Shown one piece after another: positions 42,354 to 49,733 of a stretch of DNA of 64,000 bases. The DNA lies in contig NZ_WQKZ01000005.1 of assembly GCF_009755225.1 (NCBI RefSeq), positions 224,315-288,314 of the forward strand, read 5' to 3'. Position 1 is the first letter of the stretch. The number at the start of each line of letters is the position of its first letter. A program made the translations under genes and the position numbers. The notes below the pieces were generated by a model. It searched no databases and was not told the origin of the DNA. It saw nothing but the letters and a program-made list of their open reading frames with translations. The stretch comes from Hymenobacter ginkgonis (GTDB lineage Bacteria > Bacteroidota > Bacteroidia > Cytophagales > Hymenobacteraceae).

Positions 42354-42902
42354 CTAGGCAGGCCCCTGGTTAGCTAGCTCCTGCTCGTATAGCCGCTTCG
42401 TTTCGGCATCAAAGGCTACTAATACTACTTCTTGGGGCCACTCGTGCGTGGCCAGCCACTGCCGTACCTCCCGCACAGCCAGGGCTGCCGCAGCAGGCTT
42501 GGGGTAGCCATAAATGCCGGTGTTAATGCCCGGAAAGGCCACCGAAGCCAGCTTATTATCAAGGGCTAACTGTAGGCTGTGGCGGTAGCAATTAGCCAGT
42601 AGTTCAGGCTCGCCTTTGTGGCCGCCATTCCAAACTGGCCCCACGGTGTGGATGACGTAGGCCGCTGGCAATTTCCCCCCAATAGTGATAACGGCCTCGC
42701 CCGTGGCACAGCCGCCCTGCCGGGCCCTTATTTTGCGGCATTCTTCCAAAAGCTGGGGGCCAGCGGCGCGGTGAATGGCGCCATCGACACCGCCCCCGCC
42801 AAGCAGCGAGGAATTGGCGGCATTGACGATGGCCGTGGTGGCAAGCTTGGTAATGTCGCCCTGCACAACGCGCAGGCGAATGGGAGGGGTAGGCGCGTCC
42901 AT
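42354..42902 (-). CDS. Macrodomain protein (O-acetyl-ADP-ribose deacetylase-like)
   Basis: 182 residues, a stand-alone macrodomain of the MacroD/YmdB type. It removes acyl or ADP-ribosyl groups linked to ADP-ribose. Ligand-binding motifs: VVQGDITKLATTAIVNAANSSLLGGGGVDGAIH near residues 8-42, including the adenine-binding Asp and NAANSS, CATGEAVITIGGKLP, VIHTVGPVW, and SVAFPGINTGIYGYPKPAAA near the C-terminus. The ATG at 42902 is preferred; a TTG 15 bases earlier is in frame. It converges on the secreted-protein gene with a 4-base gap. No partner ADP-ribosyltransferase is in the window. Confidence 0.93.
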   Translation of the reverse strand: MDAPTPPIRLRVVQGDITKLATTAIVNAANSSLLGGGGVDGAIHRAAGPQLLEECRKIRARQGGCATGEAVITIGGKLPAAYVIHTVGPVWNGGHKGEPELLANCYRHSLQLALDNKLASVAFPGINTGIYGYPKPAAAALAVREVRQWLATHEWPQEVVLVAFDAETKRLYEQELANQGPA

Positions 42903-43255
42903 GGCAGCAAAGAACAACAGTGGAACCTAATACCAGTACGCTGCGCTTTCCTTATTGTATACCTGGTGCCGCGTGATGGCCAAATAGCTAATCAGGGCAT
43001 TCAACTTGTGAAAGTCCAAGTTGAGCAAAAGTTTTGGCATTGGCCTATGCCTGCTAAGTAGCTTTGTTGGCCTGCTATTATACACACTAGCTAAACACCT
43101 TACACTAACGATTGCCCGGGTTATTCGGCGCAAGGAGGGTTAGGCAGCTTCTCAGCAATATGCTGAGCAAGCTACTTGGCTGCGCTAGCCCCATAAGCCA
43201 GCTATCGCCCCTTCTGTTCTGCAAAAATTATCTGATGCTAGCCTGCTCTACTATT
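42903..43255. other. Non-coding region with a consensus promoter
   Basis: About 350 bases without a supported gene. A plus-strand promoter is visible: TTTTGG at 43032-43037 and TAGCTTTG at 43059-43066, 21 bases apart. A hairpin CTCAGCA-ATA-TGCTGAG lies near 43155-43171. The promoter presumably drives the small gene that starts at 43256 or at an earlier in-frame codon. Short open frames on both strands have no recognisable features. Confidence 0.5.
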
Positions 43256-43519
43256 ATGTTTTCCCCTGATTCTGCCGCATCCTCTTCTTTTCCGGCGCTG
43301 CCTGCGCCCATTATTTACCGTAGCGGAGGCCGTAATTGGCTATGCCAACCCGGCGTAACGCCTACCACCCTGCTAAGCTTGCACACGCGCCAGGGCCTGC
43401 GCGTGCGCATGGTGGCCAGCGATTTTATCGACCTAACCGGCTTGCCAGCCGATGAGTACCTACTGCGCATTCAGCTACCCGAAGGCGAGGTGTACGTCCG
43501 GTCTGTACAGGTAGACTAG
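43256..43519 (+). CDS. Small protein resembling an orphan T9SS-type C-terminal domain
   Basis: 87 residues from the ATG at 43256. After MFSPDSAASSSFPALPAP the chain reads IIYRSGGRNWLCQPGVTP, LSLHTRQGLRVRMV, FIDLTGLPADEYLLRIQLP and VYVRSVQVD. The block LTGLPADEYLLRI is the typical penultimate strand pair of T9SS sorting domains (LPAGxYxL/I), yet there is no cargo domain. In-frame ATGs at 43160 and 43235 are alternative starts, and the former would add a Leu/Cys-rich stretch that is a poor signal peptide. It could be a cargo remnant or a small cytoplasmic protein with a similar fold. Confidence 0.5.
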   Translation: MFSPDSAASSSFPALPAPIIYRSGGRNWLCQPGVTPTTLLSLHTRQGLRVRMVASDFIDLTGLPADEYLLRIQLPEGEVYVRSVQVD

Positions 43520-43743
43520 CTCGGTTTAATACAATTTATTCCCTGAAACCTTTAAGCGCTTAGAAAAAATACCAACTGAGGATTTTTCCTGTAAATCGAG
43601 TGAGAAAAATACCCGAGCGTTGAGCAGCAGCTGGCCTCGCGTGCTACCCCGCTTATTTGGCAGTAGTGGTAGCACGTAGCCTACGCTTGGATTCACAATT
43701 AAGCTGCTTGGGCAACTGATAAGGCAGCTTGGGTGAGGGCAAA

Positions 43744-43775
43744 TTGCGAAGGGGTAGGGCAAAAAGATACTTTTG
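43744..43775 (+). promoter_or_regulatory. Promoter of the 2TM protein gene
   Basis: TTG at 43744-43746 and TACTTTTG at 43768-43775, spacing 21, fit the Bacteroidota -33/-7 pattern. The ATG at 43812 lies 36 bases after the -7 box. A GGGGTAGGG word lies between the two elements. Confidence 0.55.
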
Positions 43776-43811
43776 ACCATCACTTCCAATCACCTCTTAC
43801 TCCTTTTCGCC

Positions 43812-44108
43812 ATGCAGCCCCTCAGCCCCAACTCCGCCCGCGACCAGCGCCTGTGGCAAATTGCTAAGGCTCGCACTAAGTTTCAAAGCCACTTGCTGGT
43901 GTATGCGTTCGTCAATGGTGGCTTGTGGCTGCTGTGGGCACTGCTGCCCGAGCCACATAGCAGCCACCACACACTGTTGCCCTGGCCCATCTGGACGTCC
44001 GTTTTCTGGGGTATTGGCTTGGTTTTGCAAGGGCTGGCTGCCTATAGCCACCTCAACCGGGGCCAGCGTACGCAGCGCGAGTACGAGCGCTTGCTCAGCC
44101 AGCAGTAG
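43812..44108 (+). CDS. 2TM domain-containing membrane protein
   Basis: 98 residues. A soluble N-terminus (DQRLWQIAKARTKFQSHLLVY) leads into two membrane helices, VYAFVNGGLWLLWALL and WPIWTSVFWGIGLVLQGLAAYSHL, and a charged tail REYERLLSQQ. This is the 2TM (PF13239) pattern: conserved ARxxxxFxxHLxxYxxxNxxLW and the second helix WPxW/G motif. The family is sometimes fused to LytTR regulators or histidine kinases; function unknown. The ATG at 43812 is preferred over 43773, which lies in the promoter. A GGGGTAGGG word lies immediately after the stop codon. Confidence 0.8.
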   Translation: MQPLSPNSARDQRLWQIAKARTKFQSHLLVYAFVNGGLWLLWALLPEPHSSHHTLLPWPIWTSVFWGIGLVLQGLAAYSHLNRGQRTQREYERLLSQQ

Positions 44109-44168
44109 GGGGGTAGGGGCCGGGCTGAAGAATGGCCGCGGCCGCCGCCGGGTGTATTTTGCGGGGCC

Positions 44169-44678
44169 ATGACTTCTCCCAAAAAACGCAAGCGTACCCT
44201 CGGCCGCCGCGAGTTGATAGACCTGCCCGCCCTGGCCCTGCGCGGCGTCGAAGCCAAGGTGGACACCGGCGCCTATACCAGCGCCATTCATTGCCAAGAT
44301 GTGCACCTGGCCACTGACCTCCTCACGGGCCAACCGGTGCTACACGTGCGCCTGCTCGACCCCGCCCACCCCGCCACCGACGGCCGCCAACTCACGTTTC
44401 GCGAGTTTGACCAGCGCGACATCCGCTCTTCCAACGGCGAGGTGCAGGCCCGCTACGTCATCCGCACGGTAGTGCGGCTGTTTGGAAAGAACTTCGAAAC
44501 CGAGTTTTCGCTGGCCGACCGCTCCGACTTACGCTACCCGGTGCTGCTGGGGCGGGCGCTGTTGCGCCAGGGCCGATTTGTGGTCGATGTGGCGCGGCGC
44601 GATGTCTCTTATAAGGCTGAGTGCCGGGCCACTGGCCGCCGGCACCCCGCTACGCCCGAAGAAGGCAAGCCGGTTTAG
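44169..44678 (+). CDS. RimK-linked retropepsin-like protease ("ATP-dependent zinc protease" family)
   Basis: 169 residues. The family (PF05618) was named a zinc protease but has an aspartic-protease-like DTGA motif, here VEAKVDTGAYTSAIHC near residue 31. Other blocks: LTFREFDQRDIRSSNGEVQARYVIRT and YPVLLGRALLRQGRFVVDVAR, a retropepsin-like fold. In Pseudomonas the relative RimB works with RimK, which adds glutamates to ribosomal protein S6. rimK lies 127 bases downstream, so the same role is inferred. Start: ATG at 44169, only 7 bases after a TATTTTG box (44155-44161), so the mRNA may be leaderless. Confidence 0.85.
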   Translation: MTSPKKRKRTLGRRELIDLPALALRGVEAKVDTGAYTSAIHCQDVHLATDLLTGQPVLHVRLLDPAHPATDGRQLTFREFDQRDIRSSNGEVQARYVIRTVVRLFGKNFETEFSLADRSDLRYPVLLGRALLRQGRFVVDVARRDVSYKAECRATGRRHPATPEEGKPV

Positions 44679-44804
44679 CCGTAGCTTGGCAGTAGAAATG
44701 GGTAGAATGATTCCAGAAAACGTTTGCGGCCTTGTTTATTTAGGGCCGTTTATTTCTGGTTCGCACTACCTCCCTAGCAACTGCTCCTCCTTCTCCGTTT
44801 TGTT

Positions 44805-45755
44805 ATGAAGCTGGCTATCCTCTCGCGGGAACCCAAGTCTTACTCTACCCAGCGGCTGGTGGCGGCGGCCACCGCCCTCGGCCACGAAGCCCAGGTAATC
44901 GACCATTTGCAATGCAATTTGGTGCTGGAAAAAGGCCAGCCCGGCATCATCTACCAAGGCCAGGCCCTGGGCAAGTTCGACGCCATTATTCCGCGCATCG
45001 GTGCCTCGGTAACGTTCTACGGCACGGCCGTGGTGCGGCAGTTCGAGATGATGAAAGTGCGCACGGCCGTCGATAGCCAAGCTATTGTGCGCTCGCGCGA
45101 CAAGCTTCGCTCGACCCAAATCCTGAGCCGAGCCGGGGTGGGTATGCCCAAAACTGCCTTCACCAATTACACCACCGACGTAGCCGCCCTTATCGAGCAG
45201 GTGGGCGGTGCGCCGGTCATTATCAAGCTCTTAGAAGGTACGCAGGGCCTGGGCGTAGTGCTGGCCGAGAGCGCCAAAGCGGCCCAGTCGGTTATCGAAG
45301 CTTTTCATAATCTTAAGGCCCGCATTTTGGTACAAGAGTTTATTGGCGAGGCCAAAGGTGCCGATGTGCGTGCCTTCATTGTCGATGGCGAAGTAGTGGG
45401 TGCCATGCGCCGCCAGGGCAAGGAGGGCGAGTTTCGCTCGAACCTACACCGCGGCGGCTCGGGCACGCTCGTGAAGCTTAGTCGCGCCGAAAAAGCCGCC
45501 GCGCTGTTAGCCGCCAAGGCCTTGGGGCTAGGTATAGCCGGCGTCGATATGCTGCAAAGCCAACGCGGCCCGCTAGTACTCGAGGTCAATTCGTCGCCCG
45601 GCCTCGAAGGAATCGAAAAAGCCACCGGCCTCGACATTGCCAGCCGCATCATCGACTACACCGCGGGGCTGGCGCAGCGCAAGCGCGGCGGCAAAGGCAA
45701 AGTAAAAACGAAGGCGCCTAAGAAGCCTACCCCCGACCAAGAGACTGAGGGGTAA
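44805..45755 (+). CDS. rimK: Ribosomal protein S6--L-glutamate ligase RimK
   Basis: 316 residues, ATP-grasp ligase that adds glutamate residues to the C-terminus of S6. MKLAILSREPKSYSTQRL at the start, DAIIPRIGASVTFYGTAVVRQFE, the ATP-grasp core VIIKLLEGTQGLGVVLAES, VQEFIGEAKGADVRAFIVDG, EGEFRSNLHRGGSG, and the metal-binding PLVLEVNSSPGLEGIEKATG all match RimK. The C-terminal ~25 residues (RKRGGKGKVKTKAPKKPTP) are a basic extension beyond the usual ~300. Whether S6 here ends in glutamates cannot be seen in this window. Part of the protease-rimK-AstE-like group. Confidence 0.95.
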   Translation: MKLAILSREPKSYSTQRLVAAATALGHEAQVIDHLQCNLVLEKGQPGIIYQGQALGKFDAIIPRIGASVTFYGTAVVRQFEMMKVRTAVDSQAIVRSRDKLRSTQILSRAGVGMPKTAFTNYTTDVAALIEQVGGAPVIIKLLEGTQGLGVVLAESAKAAQSVIEAFHNLKARILVQEFIGEAKGADVRAFIVDGEVVGAMRRQGKEGEFRSNLHRGGSGTLVKLSRAEKAAALLAAKALGLGIAGVDMLQSQRGPLVLEVNSSPGLEGIEKATGLDIASRIIDYTAGLAQRKRGGKGKVKTKAPKKPTPDQETEG

Positions 45756-45842
45756 CGCTGGGCATCGCCGTTTGGCCAGATTGTTGAGTTACGGCCGCCC
45801 GGATGCAGGTTGACTAGGTTGGTAATGCCCTGCGTGCGTATA

Positions 45843-46799
45843 ATGGCAAGTAATAACTCTCTGGCTATAAATGGCCTGCATATAAAGCCTGGCGAGCGGG
45901 TCCTCACACGGCTCGTGATTTCAAAATTACCCTCGGGCGCGGTTATCGACGTGCCTGTGCACGTGATTCGGGCGCAGGAGCCGGGCCCGGTACTGCTGCT
46001 GATGGCGGGTATGCACGGCGACGAAGTAAATGGCATCGAAACCATTCGGCGGCTCATTCGGCGCGATTTGTTGAAGCCGCAGCGGGGCACTATTATCGCC
46101 ATCCCGATTCTTAATATCTATGGCTTTCTGAATTTTAGCCGAGAAGTGCCCGATGGCAAGGACGTGAACCGTTCGTTTCCGGGGCACCCGCGCGGCTCGG
46201 TGGCCAGCCGGGTAGCGCACCGCTTCATGCGCGAGATTATGCCGCTCGTGGATGTGGGCATAGACTTTCATACCGGCGGTGCCGCCCGCGCCAATCACCC
46301 GCAGCTGCGCTGCCTGCTGGGCCAGGATGCCGCCACCGATGCGCTCGCCCAAGCCTTTGCCGCGCCCTTCACGCTGCACGCGCGGCTGCGGCCGGGCTCG
46401 CTGCGCAGCACGGCCTACACGCTGGGTAAGCCTATTATCGTGTACGAAACCGGCGAAAGCCTGCGCCTCGACGAGGGTGGCATTGAGGAGGCCATTGCCG
46501 GTACGCTGCGCGTCATTCATTTCCTGGGTATGGGGCCGGCTGGACCCTTGCCGGCCCGCCCCAACATTGTGTGCCACCGCCACCGCTGGCTGCGGGCGCG
46601 CTACGCGGGCCTGTTTCGGGCGCACGTGGGGCTGGGCGACTTTGTAGAGGAAGGGCAGATATACGGCTCCGTATCAGACCCCTATGGCGAGCAGTCGGTG
46701 CGCCTAGAGTCGCCATTGAGCGGCTACGTTATTGGGCTGAACCACATGCCAGTGGTGAACCAAGGCGATGCCCTGCTGCACCTGGGCCTGCCAGAGTAG
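45843..46799 (+). CDS. Succinylglutamate desuccinylase/aspartoacylase family protein
   Basis: 318 residues, zinc carboxypeptidase-like fold of the AstE/AspA family. Zinc site: MAGMHGDEVNGIETIRR (His and Glu) and VGIDFHTGG (His); the catalytic Glu is in IIVYETGESLRLDEGG. The C-terminal ~90 residues form a lipoyl-like beta domain (HVGLGDFVEEGQIYGSVSDPYG, LESPLSGYVIGLNHMPVVN) common in this subgroup. Such genes are often linked to rimK and the retropepsin-like protease, as here, suggesting a role in processing glutamate tails, but no substrate is shown. The ATG at 45843 is chosen; the frame is open to 45810. Confidence 0.88.
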   Translation: MASNNSLAINGLHIKPGERVLTRLVISKLPSGAVIDVPVHVIRAQEPGPVLLLMAGMHGDEVNGIETIRRLIRRDLLKPQRGTIIAIPILNIYGFLNFSREVPDGKDVNRSFPGHPRGSVASRVAHRFMREIMPLVDVGIDFHTGGAARANHPQLRCLLGQDAATDALAQAFAAPFTLHARLRPGSLRSTAYTLGKPIIVYETGESLRLDEGGIEEAIAGTLRVIHFLGMGPAGPLPARPNIVCHRHRWLRARYAGLFRAHVGLGDFVEEGQIYGSVSDPYGEQSVRLESPLSGYVIGLNHMPVVNQGDALLHLGLPE

Positions 46800-46804
46800 G
46801 CGCG

Positions 46805-46899
46805 GTGAGCAGTGAAGAAGGAGCCCTGAGCCATGTGTTTTTATAACTCACTGTTTAGTACTAGCGCTCCTTCCTCCCTGTTCTCTGTTCACTACTTAC
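46805..46899. repeat. Imperfect palindrome with one shortened arm
   Basis: GTGAGCAGTGAAGAAGGAGC (46805-46824) pairs with the region 46866-46899 if 14 bases of the right arm are looped out (matching AGTGAA and GAAGGAGC on either side). It looks like a mobile or REP-type palindrome that has lost part of one arm. It lies directly before the promoter of the OmpH-like gene. Confidence 0.5.
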
Positions 46900-46904
46900 T
46901 GTTC

Positions 46905-46912
46905 TACCTTTG
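46905..46912 (+). promoter_or_regulatory. -7 promoter box of the OmpH-like gene
   Basis: TACCTTTG, exact consensus, ending 5 bases before the ATG at 46918; transcription would begin at or by the start codon. Confidence 0.55.
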
Positions 46913-46917
46913 TTAAC

Positions 46918-47604
46918 ATGAAAAATCCTGCTCAACTAGCTTTTAATGCGGTGCTGCTCGTTGCAGTGGCTGTGTTGTACTTCCTGCACTTCAACCAGCG
47001 GCCGGCCGCCGCGCCCGCTACCGCCCCGGTTGCTACCGAAGCGCCCGCCGCCGAAGCGCCCACTACCGATACCACTGCCACTGCGGCTACTACTGCCCCA
47101 ACCGAGTCGGCTGCGCCAGCTGCGGCACCTACCCCCGCCCCCAATGCCGGGGCCATTGTCTACGTCGAGTCGGCCAAGATGCTTGACGGCTACCAAGGTA
47201 TGAAGGACGCCCGCCGCTCATTTGAGGCCAAAGCCAAAGGCTGGGAGCGCCAGAACCAGGCGCTCATCAGCAGCTTCCAGACGGCCGTGCAGCAGTACCA
47301 AAAAACGGCTGCTTCGCTCACCCCCGAGCAGCGCGCCGCCGCCGAGCAGAAGCTTCAGCAGCAGCAGCAGCAAGGTGCCGTAGAGCAGCAAAAGATTCAA
47401 GCCCAGGCCCAGGAGGCGGAAAGCAAGCTGACCCAGGACGTGCTCGGCAGCGTGAATAAGAAAGTAGAAGCTTACGGTAAAAGCCACGGCTACAAGATGA
47501 TACTCATTGCCGCGCCCAGCGGTACCATCGCCTACGGCGAGAAAGGCCTCGACATTACCGCTCCCGTCCTAGCTTACCTAAACTCGGAGTACCGGAAGAA
47601 GTAG
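46918..47604 (+). CDS. OmpH/Skp-family periplasmic chaperone-like protein
   Basis: 228 residues. An N-terminal membrane helix (AFNAVLLVAVAVLYFLHF) acts as anchor or uncleaved signal, followed by ~50 residues of Ala/Thr/Pro low complexity. The OmpH domain covers about 78-228: IVYVESAKMLDGYQGMKDAR, a long Gln/Ala-rich coiled coil (EQKLQQQQQQGAVEQQKIQA) and the closing YKMILIAAPSGTIAYGEKGLDIT with the typical strand pair. Skp-like proteins hold unfolded outer-membrane proteins in the periplasm. The membrane anchor and linker differ from classic soluble Skp. It starts right behind a consensus promoter and ends with TAG followed at once by GGGGTAGGG. Confidence 0.85.
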   Translation: MKNPAQLAFNAVLLVAVAVLYFLHFNQRPAAAPATAPVATEAPAAEAPTTDTTATAATTAPTESAAPAAAPTPAPNAGAIVYVESAKMLDGYQGMKDARRSFEAKAKGWERQNQALISSFQTAVQQYQKTAASLTPEQRAAAEQKLQQQQQQGAVEQQKIQAQAQEAESKLTQDVLGSVNKKVEAYGKSHGYKMILIAAPSGTIAYGEKGLDITAPVLAYLNSEYRKK

Positions 47605-47652
47605 GGGGTAGGGCGGCGCTCGCAAATAGCGCCAGTTACCTAGAATACTTAA

Positions 47653-47703
47653 AACAGAACGTCCTGCGGAGCTGCCTCGACAAGCTCCGCAGGACGTTCT
47701 GTT
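47653..47703. repeat. Second copy of the CGTCCTGC palindrome; terminator between convergent genes
   Basis: AACAGAACGTCCTGCGGAGC and GCTCCGCAGGACGTTCTGTT are exact complements; with one more base pair the arms are 21 bp around a 9-base loop. It shares ACGTCCTGC-GAGCT with the larger palindrome at 2531-2636. It separates the OmpH-like gene (+) from the MDR gene (-). Confidence 0.8.
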
Positions 47704-47747
47704 ATTATGGCTAGTTGCTGTCTCGGTAAGCGGCAAGCTGCCCCCTG

Positions 47748-48755
47748 CTACCCCACTGCCAGCACCACTTTGCCCAGTTGCTCGCCGGCTTCGAGGTAGC
47801 GCAGGGCGGCTTCACCTTCGGCCAGCGCGAATGTGCGGTCAACCACCGGCACCAGTTGGTGTTCATTTACGAAGGTCAGCATAGCATCAAAATCCTGCTC
47901 GCTACCCATGCTGGAACCCAGCAGGCTCAGCTGCTTCCAGAATACTTTGGCGGGCGGCAACTGCGGAATATTACCCAGCGTGCCGCCGTAGAACACAATG
48001 CGCCCGCCCGGCGCAGCCACGTCGAGCAACGCCCCGAAAGCTGCGCCGGCCGCGCTGTCGATGATGACATCAAAATTGCCACCGGCCTGCTTAGCAAGGG
48101 TGCGCGCCCAGTTTTCGGTGCGGTAGCTGATGCCGCCGCGTAGCCCCAGGGGTAGGGCCAGTGCGCGCGCCAGCTTCTCCTCCTCGCCCGAGGTTACCCA
48201 CACGTCGGCCCCCGCGGCGGCGCAAAACTGCGCGGCCACCAGGGCCACGCCGCCGCCTACCCCCGTCACGAGCACGCGCTCGCCAGGTTGCAGCTGTGCC
48301 CGCGCAAAAGCCGCCCGGTAGGCCGTGAGGCCGGCCAGCGGCAGGGCCGCCGCCTGCGCCCAGTCGAGGTGGGTAGGGCGGGGCCGCACGTAGCTGGCCG
48401 GCACCACAATGTACTCGGCAAAGGTGCCGGGGTCGGGCATGCCGAGTACCCGAAAGTCGCGGCCCTGCGTCTTTTGATTATCACCCCACTCCACGCCGGG
48501 ATAAATAATAACTGCATCGCCGATAGCCACTTGCGACACGCCCTCGCCCAAGGCCGCTATTTCGCCGCTGCCATCGGCCCCGAGGGTGCTCGGAAATTTT
48601 AGGCCCGCGTACTGGCCCTTCTGAATCCAAACATCGCGGTGGTTGAGGGCCGTGGCGTGCAGCTTAACCAACACTTGCCCAGCCGCGGGCTGGGGGGTAG
48701 GGATTTCGCGCAGCACGGCGGGCTGGTGCGGAGCATCTTGCTGAAGAGCGAGCAT
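47748..48755 (-). CDS. Zinc-free MDR oxidoreductase (quinone-reductase-like)
   Basis: 335 residues. MDR superfamily without the structural zinc cysteines: ALNHRDVWIQKGQYAG, TLGADGSGEIAALGEGV, the Rossmann loop VLVTGVGGGVALVAAQF, and VIIDSAAGAAFGALLDVAAPGGRIVFYGG. Catalytic-zinc Cys is absent (Asn-His-Arg-Asp instead), so NAD(P)H-dependent reduction of a quinone or enone is likely, as in the YogA/quinone-reductase group. It contains a WKQLSLLGSSMGSEQDF segment common to that group. The ATG at 48755 is used in place of the TTG two codons earlier. Three GGGGTAGGG-type words fall in the gene. Confidence 0.88.
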   Translation of the reverse strand: MLALQQDAPHQPAVLREIPTPQPAAGQVLVKLHATALNHRDVWIQKGQYAGLKFPSTLGADGSGEIAALGEGVSQVAIGDAVIIYPGVEWGDNQKTQGRDFRVLGMPDPGTFAEYIVVPASYVRPRPTHLDWAQAAALPLAGLTAYRAAFARAQLQPGERVLVTGVGGGVALVAAQFCAAAGADVWVTSGEEEKLARALALPLGLRGGISYRTENWARTLAKQAGGNFDVIIDSAAGAAFGALLDVAAPGGRIVFYGGTLGNIPQLPPAKVFWKQLSLLGSSMGSEQDFDAMLTFVNEHQLVPVVDRTFALAEGEAALRYLEAGEQLGKVVLAVG

Positions 48756-48824
48756 GGACAAACAAGAAAAAGGGGGTGAGGAATACTTTTCCTTAACAAG
48801 CAGGCCCGCAAAAAGATACGCTGC

Positions 48825-49673
48825 CTACTGCTGCTTGCGCAGCGAAAAAGCCGCTACTGGCCCTGCCACTAGCCCGCCCATAAGCAAGCCGCCGACGTGA
48901 GCAATATTGTCGATGTTGCCGCTGAGCCCGGCAATTAAGTTGCTCAAAACCAAGTATAAAACCAAGCCCAGCATGGCGCGCCGGTCGGTTTTGTCTAGCA
49001 CCAGCTTTTTACTGATTAAAAGCGCTAGCAAAAAGCCATATAGCCCAAAAATAGCCCCGCTCGCCCCGGTTGAATTAATGCCGCCCGTATGGTACCACAG
49101 CGTGGCCAGGCAGGCCGCTACGCCACTGGCCAAGTACACGGCTAGCAGCCGCCAGCCGCCCGTGCGGGCTTCCAGCATCAGGCCCAGCAGCCAGAGGCTG
49201 GCGCCATTGAGCAGCAAGTGCGTGATGCCGCCGTGCACAAACAGGCTGGTAACCAAGCGCCAAGGTTGCACCAGCGTTAGGCCCGATACGTTGGAGCCCC
49301 AGGCGGCCAGCTGGTGCCCAGTGGGCTGGGTAGGCGACACGCCGCTGAGCGTCATGGCCAGCCACACCAGCAGGTTAAGGTCGAGCAGCAGCGGCACGGC
49401 CCAGTACTGGCGGCTGGGCCAGAAGGCACCCCGCAGCAGTTGGCCGATGAGCTGGGGCCAGGTTTCAACTGCTTCCTCCTCAGCTTCCTGCGGCGGGGCC
49501 GAGGGGGTAGGGGCGGGCGCATCGGGCACCAAGCCGCGGCGTTGCAACTCGGCCACGGCGGCCGCGCCCACAGCGGCGGGGTAGCGGCTGGCGTGGCGAG
49601 CTAGGTAGAGCAGTTCGGCGTCGGGGCGCAAGGCAAAGTGCGCAGCGGCCGCCTCGGGGGTCGAAAGGTCCAT
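48825..49673 (-). CDS. Rhomboid intramembrane serine protease with N-terminal helical module
   Basis: 282 residues, six membrane helices. Catalytic Ser in STGASGAIFGLYGF (after TM3) and His in NIAHVGGLLMGGL (TM6); the WR motif is WRLVTSLFVHGGITHLLLN. Rhomboids cut within membrane helices of client proteins; clients are unknown. About 90 cytoplasmic residues precede TM1, opening DLSTPEAAAAHFALRPDAEL and continuing LYLARHASRYP and AELQRRGLVP. The same pattern (DAELL-F/Y-...-EL-RRG) opens the next upstream gene, suggesting a shared small module. It is 60 bases from that gene in the same direction. Confidence 0.92.
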   Translation of the reverse strand: MDLSTPEAAAAHFALRPDAELLYLARHASRYPAAVGAAAVAELQRRGLVPDAPAPTPSAPPQEAEEEAVETWPQLIGQLLRGAFWPSRQYWAVPLLLDLNLLVWLAMTLSGVSPTQPTGHQLAAWGSNVSGLTLVQPWRLVTSLFVHGGITHLLLNGASLWLLGLMLEARTGGWRLLAVYLASGVAACLATLWYHTGGINSTGASGAIFGLYGFLLALLISKKLVLDKTDRRAMLGLVLYLVLSNLIAGLSGNIDNIAHVGGLLMGGLVAGPVAAFSLRKQQ

Positions 49674-49733
49674 TGCAGCTACCTAACCACGAAAGCGCGG
49701 GTCTGGGTTTCGGCCTGGCGTTTGGGCGGTGGG

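Noticed and set aside
42927..43133. 68-codon minus-strand open frame between the macrodomain gene and the small T9SS-like gene
   Set aside because: No signal peptide, domain or promoter on that strand; a plus-strand promoter lies inside it.
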